Notes under the pieces: model-generated
Seen by the model: only the letters and a program-made list of their open reading frames with translations
What the model was told of the DNA's origin: nothing
Databases searched by the model: none
Assembly: GCA_001790645.1 (NCBI GenBank)
Contig: MGDB01000034.1
Coordinates: 573 to 9,525 of the forward strand
Source of the DNA: Candidatus Schekmanbacteria bacterium GWA2_38_11
GTDB taxonomy: Bacteria; Schekmanbacteria; GWA2-38-11
DNA: 8,953 bases
Reading direction: 5' to 3'
Program-made: the position numbers and the translations under genes
In this document: one piece after another, positions 1 to 5,432 of the stretch
How the letters are laid out: each line of letters begins with the position of its first letter
How positions within the stretch are numbered: position 1 is the first letter of the stretch

Positions 1-836
1 TGGTGCTGCCTGATAAGGCCCTTGGTCTCTTTTCCGTATGTTCCCGCTTCCCTTCTGAAACAAGGTGTGTAGGCTGTATAATAAATGGGGAGGTTTTCCT
101 CATTTAAAATTTCATTTTTATGAATGTTTGTTACCGGTACTTCAGCAGTCGGAATCAGGTAAAAATTTTCGCCTTCTACCTTAAAAAGATCCTCTGCGAA
201 TTTCGGAAGCTGACCGGTGCCAGTCATGCTGTCAGCATTCACCAGGAACGGAGGCAAAACTTCAGTATAGTTGTTTTCTTTTGTATGCAAGTCAAGCATA
301 AAATTTATAAGTGCTCTCTCAAGAAGAGCGCCTAATCCCCTGTAAAGGCAGAACCTTGCACCGCTTATCTTTGCGCTTTTTTCAAAGTCAAGGATGTTAA
401 GCTTTGTCCCGACTTCCTGATGGTCTTTGGGTGTAAAATTGAATTGAGGTTTCTTGCCCCATCTGCGTATTTCGAGGTTTTCCTCCGAGCTTTTTCCCAA
501 TGGAACAGATGTATGGGGGATGTTTGGTATGTTGAGGAGGAGATTATTTCCCTTTTCCTCTATTTTACTTAGTTCCTCGTCCAGTACCTTGATCCTGTTT
601 GATATCTCTTTCATCTCCCGGATCTTGTCATCCGCATTCTGTCCCTCCTTCTTGAGTTTTGCTATTAAATCAGAGCTTTTATTCCTGATAAATTTTAACC
701 CTTCTGATTCCTGGAGCATTGACCTGCGCTCTTTGTCAACCTGCATGAACTCATAAAGGGGAGGGCAGGCACCCCTTTTTTCAATCTCCTTTTTTATGGA
801 GTCAAAATTCTCTCTCAATGTTTTAAGATCAAGCAT
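1..836 (-). CDS. serS: Seryl-tRNA synthetase, N-terminal 278 residues (3' end cut by window edge)
   Basis: Charges tRNA-Ser (and tRNA-Sec) with serine in the cytoplasm; class II aminoacyl-tRNA synthetase. The frame reads on the minus strand from ATG at 836-834 without a stop to base 1, so the C-terminal third (usual length about 420-430 residues) lies outside. Residues 1-100 form the charged, Lys/Glu-rich helical hairpin that grips the tRNA-Ser long arm. The catalytic core follows: TEVLPPFLVN (191-200, motif 1 region), TGQLPKF (207-213), the serine-site PTAEVPVTN (229-237) and motif 2 beginning PCFRREAGTYGKETKGLIRQH (258-278, ATP-binding Arg included). The Shine-Dalgarno is poor: AGG lies almost against the ATG. 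No better start exists upstream in frame with family similarity. The assignment is by recognised family motifs and is very secure; the start is moderately secure. Confidence 0.96.
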   Translation of the reverse strand, partial: MLDLKTLRENFDSIKKEIEKRGACPPLYEFMQVDKERRSMLQESEGLKFIRNKSSDLIAKLKKEGQNADDKIREMKEISNRIKVLDEELSKIEEKGNNLLLNIPNIPHTSVPLGKSSEENLEIRRWGKKPQFNFTPKDHQEVGTKLNILDFEKSAKISGARFCLYRGLGALLERALINFMLDLHTKENNYTEVLPPFLVNADSMTGTGQLPKFAEDLFKVEGENFYLIPTAEVPVTNIHKNEILNEENLPIYYTAYTPCFRREAGTYGKETKGLIRQH

Positions 837-871
837 ACCTAAAGTTATAAGTTAAACATGACTAGTGTTTT

Positions 872-900
872 CAGATACCATTCTCAATCCATCCAGTCAA
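872..900 (-). promoter_or_regulatory. Possible promoter for serS
   Basis: Read on the minus strand there is TTGACT (900-895; five of six against the -35 consensus), a 17-bp spacer, and TATCTG (877-872; only three of six against -10). It would start transcription roughly 30 nt before the serS ATG. A second TATAAC sits too close to the ATG to serve with a normal leader. Weak -10, so tentative. Confidence 0.3.
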
Positions 901-922
901 CTTTTTTTTGGGAGACACTTGT

Positions 923-1136
923 TTCCTTTAGAATTACCCCTCACCTTAGTCCTCTCCCCGGAGGGAAGAGGAGAAGTAAGAGAGAAAATTCCCTCATTAC
1001 AAAGGAAGAGAGTTGAGTGAGAGATTGGGAAAAAAGGGAAATTCCATATCCAAGGTAATGGGCGATCAGGAGTTATGCAATGACTTCCTCTCCCAAATGG
1101 GGAGAGGGACGGGGTGAGGGGGTTTTAACTAAAGAA
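923..1136. repeat. Imperfect long inverted repeat (about 210 bp), MITE/REP-like, in the serS-citE spacer
   Basis: The left arm (about 923-975) and right arm (about 1083-1136) are imperfect reverse complements. Both, read inward, go CTTTAG, a short A/T stretch, CCCTCACC, four variable bases, CCTCTCCCC, then a short purine block and GAGGAaGT. The centre (about 976-1082) is non-coding and shows no ORF with family similarity. This kind of CCCTCACC...CTCTCCCC palindrome is a common dispersed intergenic element in environmental bacterial genomes. With the promoters at each side it accounts for most of the 397-bp spacer between the divergent genes. It could fold as a long cruciform or RNA hairpin. 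No transposase is encoded inside. Confidence 0.75.
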
Positions 1137-1142
1137 TTTTTC

Positions 1143-1171
1143 TTGAAATATGATTATAATTGCCTTAAAAA
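1143..1171 (+). promoter_or_regulatory. Possible promoter for the CitE-like gene
   Basis: TTGAAA (1143-1148), 17 bp, then TAAAAA (1166-1171; four of six). A perfect TATAAT at 1155-1160 lies within the same stretch but has no good -35 at 16-18 bp. One of the two probably drives the gene starting at 1234. Tentative. Confidence 0.3.
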
Positions 1172-1220
1172 CAGAATTGCAATTTCAAAGGGGATGTTTT
1201 ATTTTAATTATCTGACTTTT

Positions 1221-1225
1221 GGAGG
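1221..1225 (+). promoter_or_regulatory. Ribosome binding site that fixes the GTG start at 1234
   Basis: GGAGG lies 8 nt before GTG at 1234. The alternative in-frame TTG at 1219 overlaps this Shine-Dalgarno and so cannot use it. The similarity to family N-termini (LRRTMLYVPG) also begins just after the GTG. Confidence 0.8.
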
Positions 1226-1233
1226 GTTTTAAC

Positions 1234-2109
1234 GTGGATAGATTGAGAAGGACTATGCTTTATGTGCCCGGTTCAAGTACGAAGATGCTTGAGAAAGGAA
1301 AAGATCTTGATGTTGATTCTTTGATCATTGATCTCGAAGATGCAGTAGCACTATCACAGAAAGATGCAGCCAGGGAAACTGTGGTAAAGGCGCTGAATGA
1401 AATTGATTTTGGGAATAAGGAAAAGAATGTAAGGATAAATGCCCTTTCAACTCCTTTTGGAGAATCTGATCTGAAGGAAGTAATAAAAGCAAAGCCCGAT
1501 GCTTTTGTGGTACCCAAAGTAAACAGGGCAGAAGACCTGCTCCAGGTGGATGCTCTTTTGAGCTCTCTTGAAAAAGAGAACGGGCTTGCGCCGGGGACAA
1601 TCTCTCTTCATGCAATGATAGAAAGCCCCCATGCCATAGTTAATATAAATGAGATTGCAGCAAGCACGAAGAGGTTAAAGGCAATGCTTTTTGGTGCTGC
1701 AGATTATACAAAGGAAACCAGAGGAAAAATAACCAAAGAGCGTCTGGAGCTTCTCTATCCCTTAAATAAGATGGTCCTTGCTGCAAGAGTAAACGGAATT
1801 GATGCCATTGATTCCCCGTTTTTTGACATCAAAGATACTGAGGGGTTGATATATCACACAAATATTGTAAGGAATATGGGCTATGATGGGAAATCTGTTA
1901 TCCATCCCTCGCAGATTAAACCTGTGAATGATATTTTCACTCCCACAAAAGAAGAAGTTGAATTTGCAAAAAAGGTCATAGAGGCTTTCAAGCAGGCAGA
2001 CGAGCAGGGGATAGGGGCAACTGTTGTTGATGGGCAGCTTGTTGAAAGGTTACATGCTGAAGCAGCAAAAAGAACATTGATGATTGCACAAAGGGCTGGG
2101 ATTGTGTAG
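1234..2109 (+). CDS. CitE-like HpcH/HpaI-family CoA-ester lyase (citrate lyase beta / malyl-CoA lyase type)
   Basis: A 291-residue TIM-barrel lyase; the family cleaves 3-hydroxyacyl-CoA esters such as citryl-CoA, malyl-CoA or citramalyl-CoA, or hydrolyses malyl-CoA, with Mg2+. Seen, in GTG-start numbering: RRTMLYVPGSS near the N-terminus, DLEDAVAL (33-40), RINALSTPFGESDL from Arg67, the metal-binding Glu130 in HAMIESPHAI, and Asp157 in FGAADYT. Towards the C-terminus there are GIDAIDSPFFDIKDTEGL and GYDGKSVIHPSQI, both typical of CitE-like proteins. Length matches the family (about 290). No citD, citF, citC or citG lies next to it, so it is unlikely to be a true citrate lyase subunit; a stand-alone malyl-CoA/citramalyl-CoA lyase or thioesterase is more likely, substrate unknown. 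Start chosen from the GGAGG 8 nt upstream of GTG 1234. Family assignment is sure, substrate is not. Confidence 0.9.
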   Translation: MDRLRRTMLYVPGSSTKMLEKGKDLDVDSLIIDLEDAVALSQKDAARETVVKALNEIDFGNKEKNVRINALSTPFGESDLKEVIKAKPDAFVVPKVNRAEDLLQVDALLSSLEKENGLAPGTISLHAMIESPHAIVNINEIAASTKRLKAMLFGAADYTKETRGKITKERLELLYPLNKMVLAARVNGIDAIDSPFFDIKDTEGLIYHTNIVRNMGYDGKSVIHPSQIKPVNDIFTPTKEEVEFAKKVIEAFKQADEQGIGATVVDGQLVERLHAEAAKRTLMIAQRAGIV

Positions 2110-2134
2110 AAATTTTTTAATCAAAAGAATTCCT

Positions 2135-2149
2135 CGATGCTTTGCATCG
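2135..2149. repeat. Small hairpin after the CitE-like gene
   Basis: CGATGC-ttt-GCATCG, a perfect 6-bp stem with a 3-base loop, 26 bp after the stop codon. It has no T run on its 3' side, so it is not a classical rho-independent terminator, although it may protect the mRNA end. Confidence 0.45.
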
Positions 2150-2173
2150 GTGTAAAAAATAATATTAAAGGCC

Positions 2174-2239
2174 GTCATTCCCGCGAAAGCGGGAATCCAG
2201 GGAAAAATAATCTGGATTCCGCATCAAGTGCGGAATGAC
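2174..2239. repeat. REP-like palindromic pair, copy 1 (CCAG ends facing inward)
   Basis: Two hairpins in inverted orientation. The first runs GTCATTCC...GGAATCCAG (2174-2200) with stem TTCCCGC-gaaa-GCGGGAA. The second runs CTGGATTCC...GGAATGAC (2212-2239) with stem ATTCCGCA-tcaag-TGCGGAAT. The outer ends GTCATTCC/GGAATGAC are also reverse complements, so the whole 66 bp is palindromic. This is a very widely dispersed bacterial intergenic repeat. A second copy with the opposite arrangement is at 3667-3749. Confidence 0.9.
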
Positions 2240-2243
2240 AGAC

Positions 2244-2257
2244 CTGTTCTCGAACAG
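2244..2257. repeat. Small palindrome CTGTTC-tc-GAACAG
   Basis: A perfect 6-bp stem with two unpaired bases lying just beyond the REP pair. It may belong to the same composite repeat cluster or be an operator-like site. No function can be assigned. Confidence 0.4.
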
Positions 2258-2274
2258 TTCTGGAAGATGATACC

Positions 2275-2360
2275 TCGCAACTCTGCTGTGGGGTAGTTCA
2301 TTTATCAATGAGCTTAGCGCAGGCTAAAGCCTGCGGCTACCATTAAAACATGAGTTGCGA
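2275..2360. repeat. Nested inverted repeat with CTAAAG-centred hairpin
   Basis: The outer arms are TCGCAACTC (2275-2283) and GAGTTGCGA (2352-2360). The inner arms are GGTAG (2292-2296) and CTACC (2337-2341). A central perfect hairpin, CGCAGGCTAAAGCCTGCG, lies at 2318-2335. A third partial copy of the outer arm (AGTTGCGA) lies near 2409, suggesting repeated insertion of related units. Together with the REP pair it fills the 338-bp gap between the lyase gene and dxr, where I see no gene. Confidence 0.7.
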
Positions 2361-2426
2361 TACCGCCTGAATGACGGTGAGTCAAATTTTGAGTTGGAAG
2401 AAACACCAGTTGCGAAGAATAATTAT

Positions 2427-2456
2427 AAGTAAATGAAAAACAAGTAAATGAAAAAG
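2427..2456 (+). repeat. 15-bp tandem duplication spanning the dxr start codon
   Basis: AAGTAAATGAAAAAC (2427-2441) is followed directly by AAGTAAATGAAAAAG (2442-2456), with one mismatch. The first unit carries an ATG opening a four-codon frame, Met-Lys-Asn-Lys-stop (2433-2447), whose TAA abuts the ATG of dxr at 2448. Confidence 0.85.
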
Positions 2457-3605
2457 AAAAAAGGGGTATCAATTTTAGGTTCAACCGGTTCAATCGGTGT
2501 TAATGCTCTTGATGTTATTTCAAAGTTCCCTGATAAATTCGAGGTAATCTGCCTCGGGGCTAACAGGAATATTACACTTTTTGAAAAACAGATTAAGCTT
2601 TTTAAGCCCAGGGAAATTGCCATCTTTGACAGCGTTTTGGCAGAAAGGCTTGAGAAAAAACTTGGAAACGGAGAGGTTTTCACAGGGCTTGAGGGACTTA
2701 ACAGGATAGCAGTAAATCCTGATGTTGACGTCATTGTCTCAGCCATTGTAGGAGCTATTGGACTCATACCGACTTACGAGGGGATAAAGGCAGGTAAAGA
2801 TATAGCCTTGGCAAACAAAGAGTCAATGGTAATTGGCGGAGATTTGCTAACAAAAGAGGCTAAAAAGAAAAAGGTCCAGATTCTTCCCATTGACAGCGAG
2901 CACAGCGCCATATTCCAGTCCATGGAGGGACACAGGAAAGAGGATATTAAGAGAATTATTCTGACTGCCTCAGGAGGTCCATTTATACATAAATCAAAAA
3001 AGGAAATGGAGAAAGTTACACCTGAGGAAGCGCTTAAGCATCCGAACTGGCGGATGGGAAAAAAAATTACAATTGACTGCGCTACCCTGATGAATAAAGG
3101 TCTTGAGGCTATAGAGGCCAGGTGGCTTTTTGATATTGATATTGACAGGATCCATGTGCTTATTCACCCTGAGAGCATAATCCACTCAATGGTGGAATAT
3201 ATTGACGGTTCGGTTGTTGCCCAGCTTGGTATACCGGATATGCGGATACCTATATCGCTGGCCCTTGCTTACCCTGAAAGGCTTCCTAACACTTTTCCAA
3301 GCCTTGACCTTGCAAAGCGGGGGAAGCTTACGTTTTTTGAACCTGACCTGGATAAATTTCCATGCCTTTCTCTGGCATACGAGGCAGGAAAAAAAGGAGG
3401 GACAATGCCGGCAGTGCTTAATGCTTCCAATGAAGAGGCTGTGCTGGCCTATCTTAGTAACAAAATCTCTTTTAATGAAATTCCGGAAATTATAAAAAGT
3501 GTGATGAAGAAGCATGAGAATAAAGCAGTCAAGAAACTTGATGACATTCTTAAGGCAGACTCCCGGGCACGGGGATGTGCGAGGGGATTGATAGGTAGGA
3601 GTTAG
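2448..3605 (+). CDS. dxr: 1-deoxy-D-xylulose 5-phosphate reductoisomerase
   Basis: Second enzyme of the non-mevalonate (DXP/MEP) isoprenoid pathway: rearranges and reduces DXP to 2-C-methyl-D-erythritol 4-phosphate with NADPH and a divalent metal; cytoplasmic and the target of fosmidomycin. Seen in 385 residues: NADPH-binding GSTGSIG (11-17), ALANKESMV (120-128), metal ligands Asp149 and Glu151 in PIDSEHSAIFQ, TASGGPF (173-179), the loop HPNWRMGKK (198-206), Glu220 in MNKGLEAIEARW, and HPESIIHSMVEY (240-251). Length is normal for the family (380-400) and all catalytic residues are present. The start lacks a clear Shine-Dalgarno and lies in a 15-bp tandem duplication; the N-terminus MKKKKGVSILGSTG fits the family. 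In many genomes dxr is followed by the protease gene rseP and preceded by cdsA; here it stands alone between repeat clusters. Confidence 0.97.
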   Translation: MKKKKGVSILGSTGSIGVNALDVISKFPDKFEVICLGANRNITLFEKQIKLFKPREIAIFDSVLAERLEKKLGNGEVFTGLEGLNRIAVNPDVDVIVSAIVGAIGLIPTYEGIKAGKDIALANKESMVIGGDLLTKEAKKKKVQILPIDSEHSAIFQSMEGHRKEDIKRIILTASGGPFIHKSKKEMEKVTPEEALKHPNWRMGKKITIDCATLMNKGLEAIEARWLFDIDIDRIHVLIHPESIIHSMVEYIDGSVVAQLGIPDMRIPISLALAYPERLPNTFPSLDLAKRGKLTFFEPDLDKFPCLSLAYEAGKKGGTMPAVLNASNEEAVLAYLSNKISFNEIPEIIKSVMKKHENKAVKKLDDILKADSRARGCARGLIGRS

Positions 3606-3613
3606 GTTAAGAG

Positions 3614-3640
3614 AGTGTCAAAGTGTCAGAGTATCAAAGT
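3614..3640 (+). repeat. 8-bp tandem repeat after dxr
   Basis: AGTGTCAA, AGTGTCAG, AGTATCAA, AGT: about 3.4 units of a degenerate 8-mer starting 9 bp after the dxr stop. It contains no ORF. Short slippage-prone array with no evident role. Confidence 0.6.
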
Positions 3641-3666
3641 TTAATGTAACGAGTAATAGGCAATGA

Positions 3667-3749
3667 CTGGATTCCGTGTCAGGCACGGAATGACAAAAAC
3701 CAAGCGGTTCAAGCTCCCATTCGTCATTCCTGCGAAAGCAGGAATCCAG
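3667..3749. repeat. REP-like palindromic pair, copy 2 (GTCATTCC ends facing inward)
   Basis: The same two half-units as at 2174-2239, in swapped order. CTGGATTCC...GGAATGAC (3667-3694) has stem ATTCCGTG/CACGGAAT, and GTCATTCC...GGAATCCAG (3723-3749) has stem TTCCTGC-gaaa-GCAGGAA. Both stems carry compensated base changes relative to copy 1, so the fold is conserved rather than the exact sequence. Confidence 0.88.
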
Positions 3750-3777
3750 GGGAAAATATCCAAGACTCAAATTAAAT

Positions 3778-3829
3778 GTAGGGCAACCCTTCAGGGTTGC
3801 ACAAAAGCAAGGCTAAAGCCTTGCCCTAC
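3778..3829. repeat. GTAGGG...CCCTAC composite palindrome
   Basis: The outer arms GTAGGGCAA and TTGCCCTAC are perfect reverse complements. Each half also folds alone: GCAACCCTTCAGGGTTGC (3783-3800) and GCAAGGCTAAAGCCTTGC (3807-3824). It lies 31 bp upstream of the next start codon, so it would sit in or near that gene's leader. The rest of the 255-bp gap holds only the other repeats. Confidence 0.85.
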
Positions 3830-3843
3830 GGCTTAAAGCTGAT

Positions 3844-3850
3844 AAGGAGG
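3844..3850 (+). promoter_or_regulatory. Strong ribosome binding site that fixes the TTG start at 3861
   Basis: AAGGAGG, 10 nt before TTG at 3861. The TTG at 3851 is followed two codons later by a stop, and there is no suitable ATG nearby, so the rare TTG start is well supported. Confidence 0.85.
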
Positions 3851-3860
3851 TTGTTTTAAT

Positions 3861-4868
3861 TTGAAGACAAAAGCTGTGGCGCTACTATCAGGGGGGCTTG
3901 ATAGTACACTCGCTGTAAAAGTAATGCTTGATCAGGGGATTGATGTGTACTGCCTAAATTTTATCTCCCCTTTCTGCCGCTGCACATCACAAAGGAAGGG
4001 TTGTGTCAGCGAGGCAAAAAAAGTAGCCGAGAATTTTGGAATCGAGATAAAGGTAATTCCGGTTGGGACGGAATATATAGATATTGTAAGAAACCCTAAG
4101 TACGGCTATGGAAGGAACCTGAACCCCTGTGTTGACTGCAGAATCTTCATGCACAAAATTGCAAAGGAATATATGCACCAGATCGGGGCAAGCTTTATTA
4201 TTACGGGTGAGGTCCTTGCGCAAAGACCAATGTCCCAGAGGAGGGATACTCTAAGGGTAATAGAGCGGGAGAGCGGGTTAACAGGTTATGTATTGCGGCC
4301 TCTTTCAGCAAAGCTATTTGAGCCTACAATTCCTGAAAAAGAGGGCCTTGTTGACAGAGAAAAGCTTCTCAGAATAAGTGGAAGGTCAAGAAAGGAACAG
4401 ATTGCTCTTGCGAGGGAATTAAATGTAGATGACTATCCATGTCCTGCAGGAGGCTGCCTTTTGACTGATGTAAACTTTGTGAGGAGACTAAAGGACCTTT
4501 TCGAACATCAGGATAAAGTCACTATTAACGACATAAACCTGCTTAAGATAGGAAGGCATTTCAGAATTTCTCCGGCAGCAAAATTCATAACAGGCAGAAT
4601 GGAGACAGAAAATTCGCTTCTCACCAGTTTAGCGAAACCTTCTGATTTTCTCTTTACGGCAAGAGACTATAAGGGGCCTGTAGGACTGCTTCGGGGGGAA
4701 GGCTCTGAAGAGATAGTAAGACTCGGTGCGCAGATTAATGCCAGATACTGTGATGCTGAAGGGGAAATCCTGATGCTTTACTGGGAAAAGGATTCCAATA
4801 AATCGCCTAAGAAAGAAATAATTGTTTCCAGCCTTAATGATGTATTGGTAAGAGAGTATATGCTGTGA
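3861..4868 (+). CDS. ThiI/TtuA-like PP-loop tRNA sulfurtransferase-family protein, probable NFACT-R-like C-terminus
   Basis: 335 residues. The N-terminal ATP-pyrophosphatase (PP-loop) domain starts LLSGGLDSTLAVK, with the P-loop SGGLDST at 10-16. Such enzymes adenylate a tRNA uridine before sulfur transfer (ThiI, MnmA, TtuA) or act on related substrates. Cysteines cluster: Cys39/Cys41/Cys48, a CxxC at 90-93 (NPCVDC) and CPAGGC at 194-199. CxxC pairs in TtuA and archaeal-type ThiI hold a 4Fe-4S cluster, so an iron-sulfur cofactor is plausible here but inferred. ITGEVLAQRPMSQRRDTLRV (114-133) is typical of a ThiI-like family in Desulfobacterota, Aquificae and similar bacteria. The C-terminal 110 residues (HFRISPAAKFITGRMETEN...GPVGLLRGEGSEE) resemble the NFACT-R-like RNA-binding domain found in that family. 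No THUMP or rhodanese domain is visible, unlike E. coli ThiI. TTG start, strong AAGGAGG. Exact substrate unproven. Confidence 0.8.
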   Translation: MKTKAVALLSGGLDSTLAVKVMLDQGIDVYCLNFISPFCRCTSQRKGCVSEAKKVAENFGIEIKVIPVGTEYIDIVRNPKYGYGRNLNPCVDCRIFMHKIAKEYMHQIGASFIITGEVLAQRPMSQRRDTLRVIERESGLTGYVLRPLSAKLFEPTIPEKEGLVDREKLLRISGRSRKEQIALARELNVDDYPCPAGGCLLTDVNFVRRLKDLFEHQDKVTINDINLLKIGRHFRISPAAKFITGRMETENSLLTSLAKPSDFLFTARDYKGPVGLLRGEGSEEIVRLGAQINARYCDAEGEILMLYWEKDSNKSPKKEIIVSSLNDVLVREYML

Positions 4869-4876
4869 GAATTTTG

Positions 4877-4903
4877 AAGAGATTATTCTAATAACTCTTT
4901 ATT
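4877..4903 (+). terminator. Possible rho-independent terminator after the PP-loop gene
   Basis: AAGAG, one bulged A, TTAT, loop tcta, ATAA, CTCTT, followed by TATT, 8 bp after the stop codon. The stem is A/T-rich and the T run short, so efficiency is doubtful. Confidence 0.4.
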
Positions 4904-4906
4904 CAA

Positions 4907-4968
4907 GGGTAGGGGAGGCTTTAGCCTCACTTTTCCAATTTCAGGGGCGACTAAAGTCGCCCTTACCC
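4907..4968. repeat. GGGTAGGG...CTTACCC composite palindrome
   Basis: The same architecture as 3778-3829. The outer arms are GGGTAGGGG and CCCTTACCC (imperfect). The inner hairpins are GAGGCTTTAGCCTC (4915-4928) and GGGCGACTAAAGTCGCCC (4945-4962). Stem sequence differs from the other copies while the CTTTAG/CTAAAG centre is kept. Beyond it, 4969-5115 shows no gene or clear signal. Confidence 0.85.
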
Positions 4969-5115
4969 GGTCTATCGGTTCCAGATTATTGTTGCAAATA
5001 TGGGTAGGTTAGGGTCTCCTGATTCTAAACGGAAGTGGAGTCTGGAGAATTCTGTCCTCTCTTTGATTTTTTATGTTAGGTATAGTTGAATGGTTCAGTG
5101 AGAATGATTAGGCAA

Positions 5116-5187
5116 AGCGGGCGATGGGGATCGAACCCACGACGTCAAGCTTGGGAAGCTTGCATTCTACCGCTGAATTACGCCCGC
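5116..5187 (-). tRNA. tRNA-Gly, anticodon CCC
   Basis: The minus strand from 5187 folds as a full cloverleaf. The acceptor is GCGGGCG/CGCCCGC, then TA, D stem ATTC/GAAT with loop AGCGGTA, anticodon stem CAAGC/GCTTG with loop TTCCCAA (anticodon CCC), variable ACGTC, T stem GTGGG/CCCAT with loop TTCGATC, and discriminator T at 5116, as usual for bacterial tRNA-Gly. CCA is not encoded, so a nucleotidyltransferase must add it. It reads the glycine codon GGG. The anticodon arm is a perfect inverted repeat, AAGCTT on each side of CCC, which is unusual in look but compatible with a normal 5-bp stem and 7-base loop. It is transcribed away from the bilin reductase gene. Confidence 0.95.
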
Positions 5188-5304
5188 AGTAACTATATTT
5201 TTTCCTTCAGTTATACATAAAAGTCAAGAGTAATTTTGAGGTACGGAAAATTAAGAGATATATATTGTTTGGTTTTGTATACCCAGAGATTTACAGAATT
5301 TAGA

Positions 5305-5333
5305 TTGACAAGGATTGCGATTGTGAATAAATT
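5305..5333 (+). promoter_or_regulatory. Sigma-70-type promoter for the bilin reductase-like gene
   Basis: A perfect TTGACA (5305-5310), exactly 17 bp, then TAAATT (5328-5333; four of six). Transcription would start near 5340 and give a leader of about 93 nt. This is the best promoter match in the window and suggests the gene is its own transcription unit. Confidence 0.6.
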
Positions 5334-5376
5334 TCATTAGGTTACATGTTTATTTTATTATAATAACAATGTTGTT

Positions 5377-5399
5377 GTAACAGGATTTAACCCTGCTAC
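5377..5399 (+). promoter_or_regulatory. Leader hairpin upstream of the bilin reductase-like gene
   Basis: GTAACAGG (5377-5384), 7-base loop, CCTGCTAC (5392-5399): an eight-position stem with one A-C mismatch. It lies in the predicted 5' leader, 33 bp before the start codon. It is not followed by a T run directly and matches no riboswitch class I recognise. It could be a regulatory or stability element, or chance. Confidence 0.3.
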
Positions 5400-5432
5400 C
5401 TTAAATTAATTTTTTTATATAAAGGAGGGTCC

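Noticed and set aside
454..756. A 100-codon plus-strand frame (and another at 120-335)
   Set aside because: Both lie antisense within serS, are Ser/Phe/Leu-rich in the way antisense frames are, and lack a Shine-Dalgarno or any family similarity.
1219..1233. TTG at 1219 as the start of the CitE-like gene
   Set aside because: It overlaps the GGAGG that serves the GTG at 1234, and the extra five residues have no counterpart in the family.
1260..1632. Three antisense frames within the CitE-like gene
   Set aside because: Shadows of a strongly conserved gene; no start signals and low-complexity Ser/Phe or Leu/Pro composition.
2433..2447. Annotating the four-codon Met-Lys-Asn-Lys frame as a gene
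   Set aside because: It arises from the 15-bp tandem duplication and has no Shine-Dalgarno; kept only as an observation.
2423..2767. 114-codon minus-strand frame at the 5' end of dxr
   Set aside because: Antisense to the conserved NADPH-binding part of Dxr, Ser/Thr/Pro-rich, no ribosome binding site.
2174..4968. CRISPR array
   Set aside because: The repeats are palindromic pairs with different stems at irregular distances, with no regular spacers and no cas gene.
5188..5304. A minus-strand promoter for the tRNA gene
   Set aside because: TTGACT and TATAAC/TATAGT boxes exist upstream, but their spacings (6 or 24 bp) are wrong, so I could not support a specific site.
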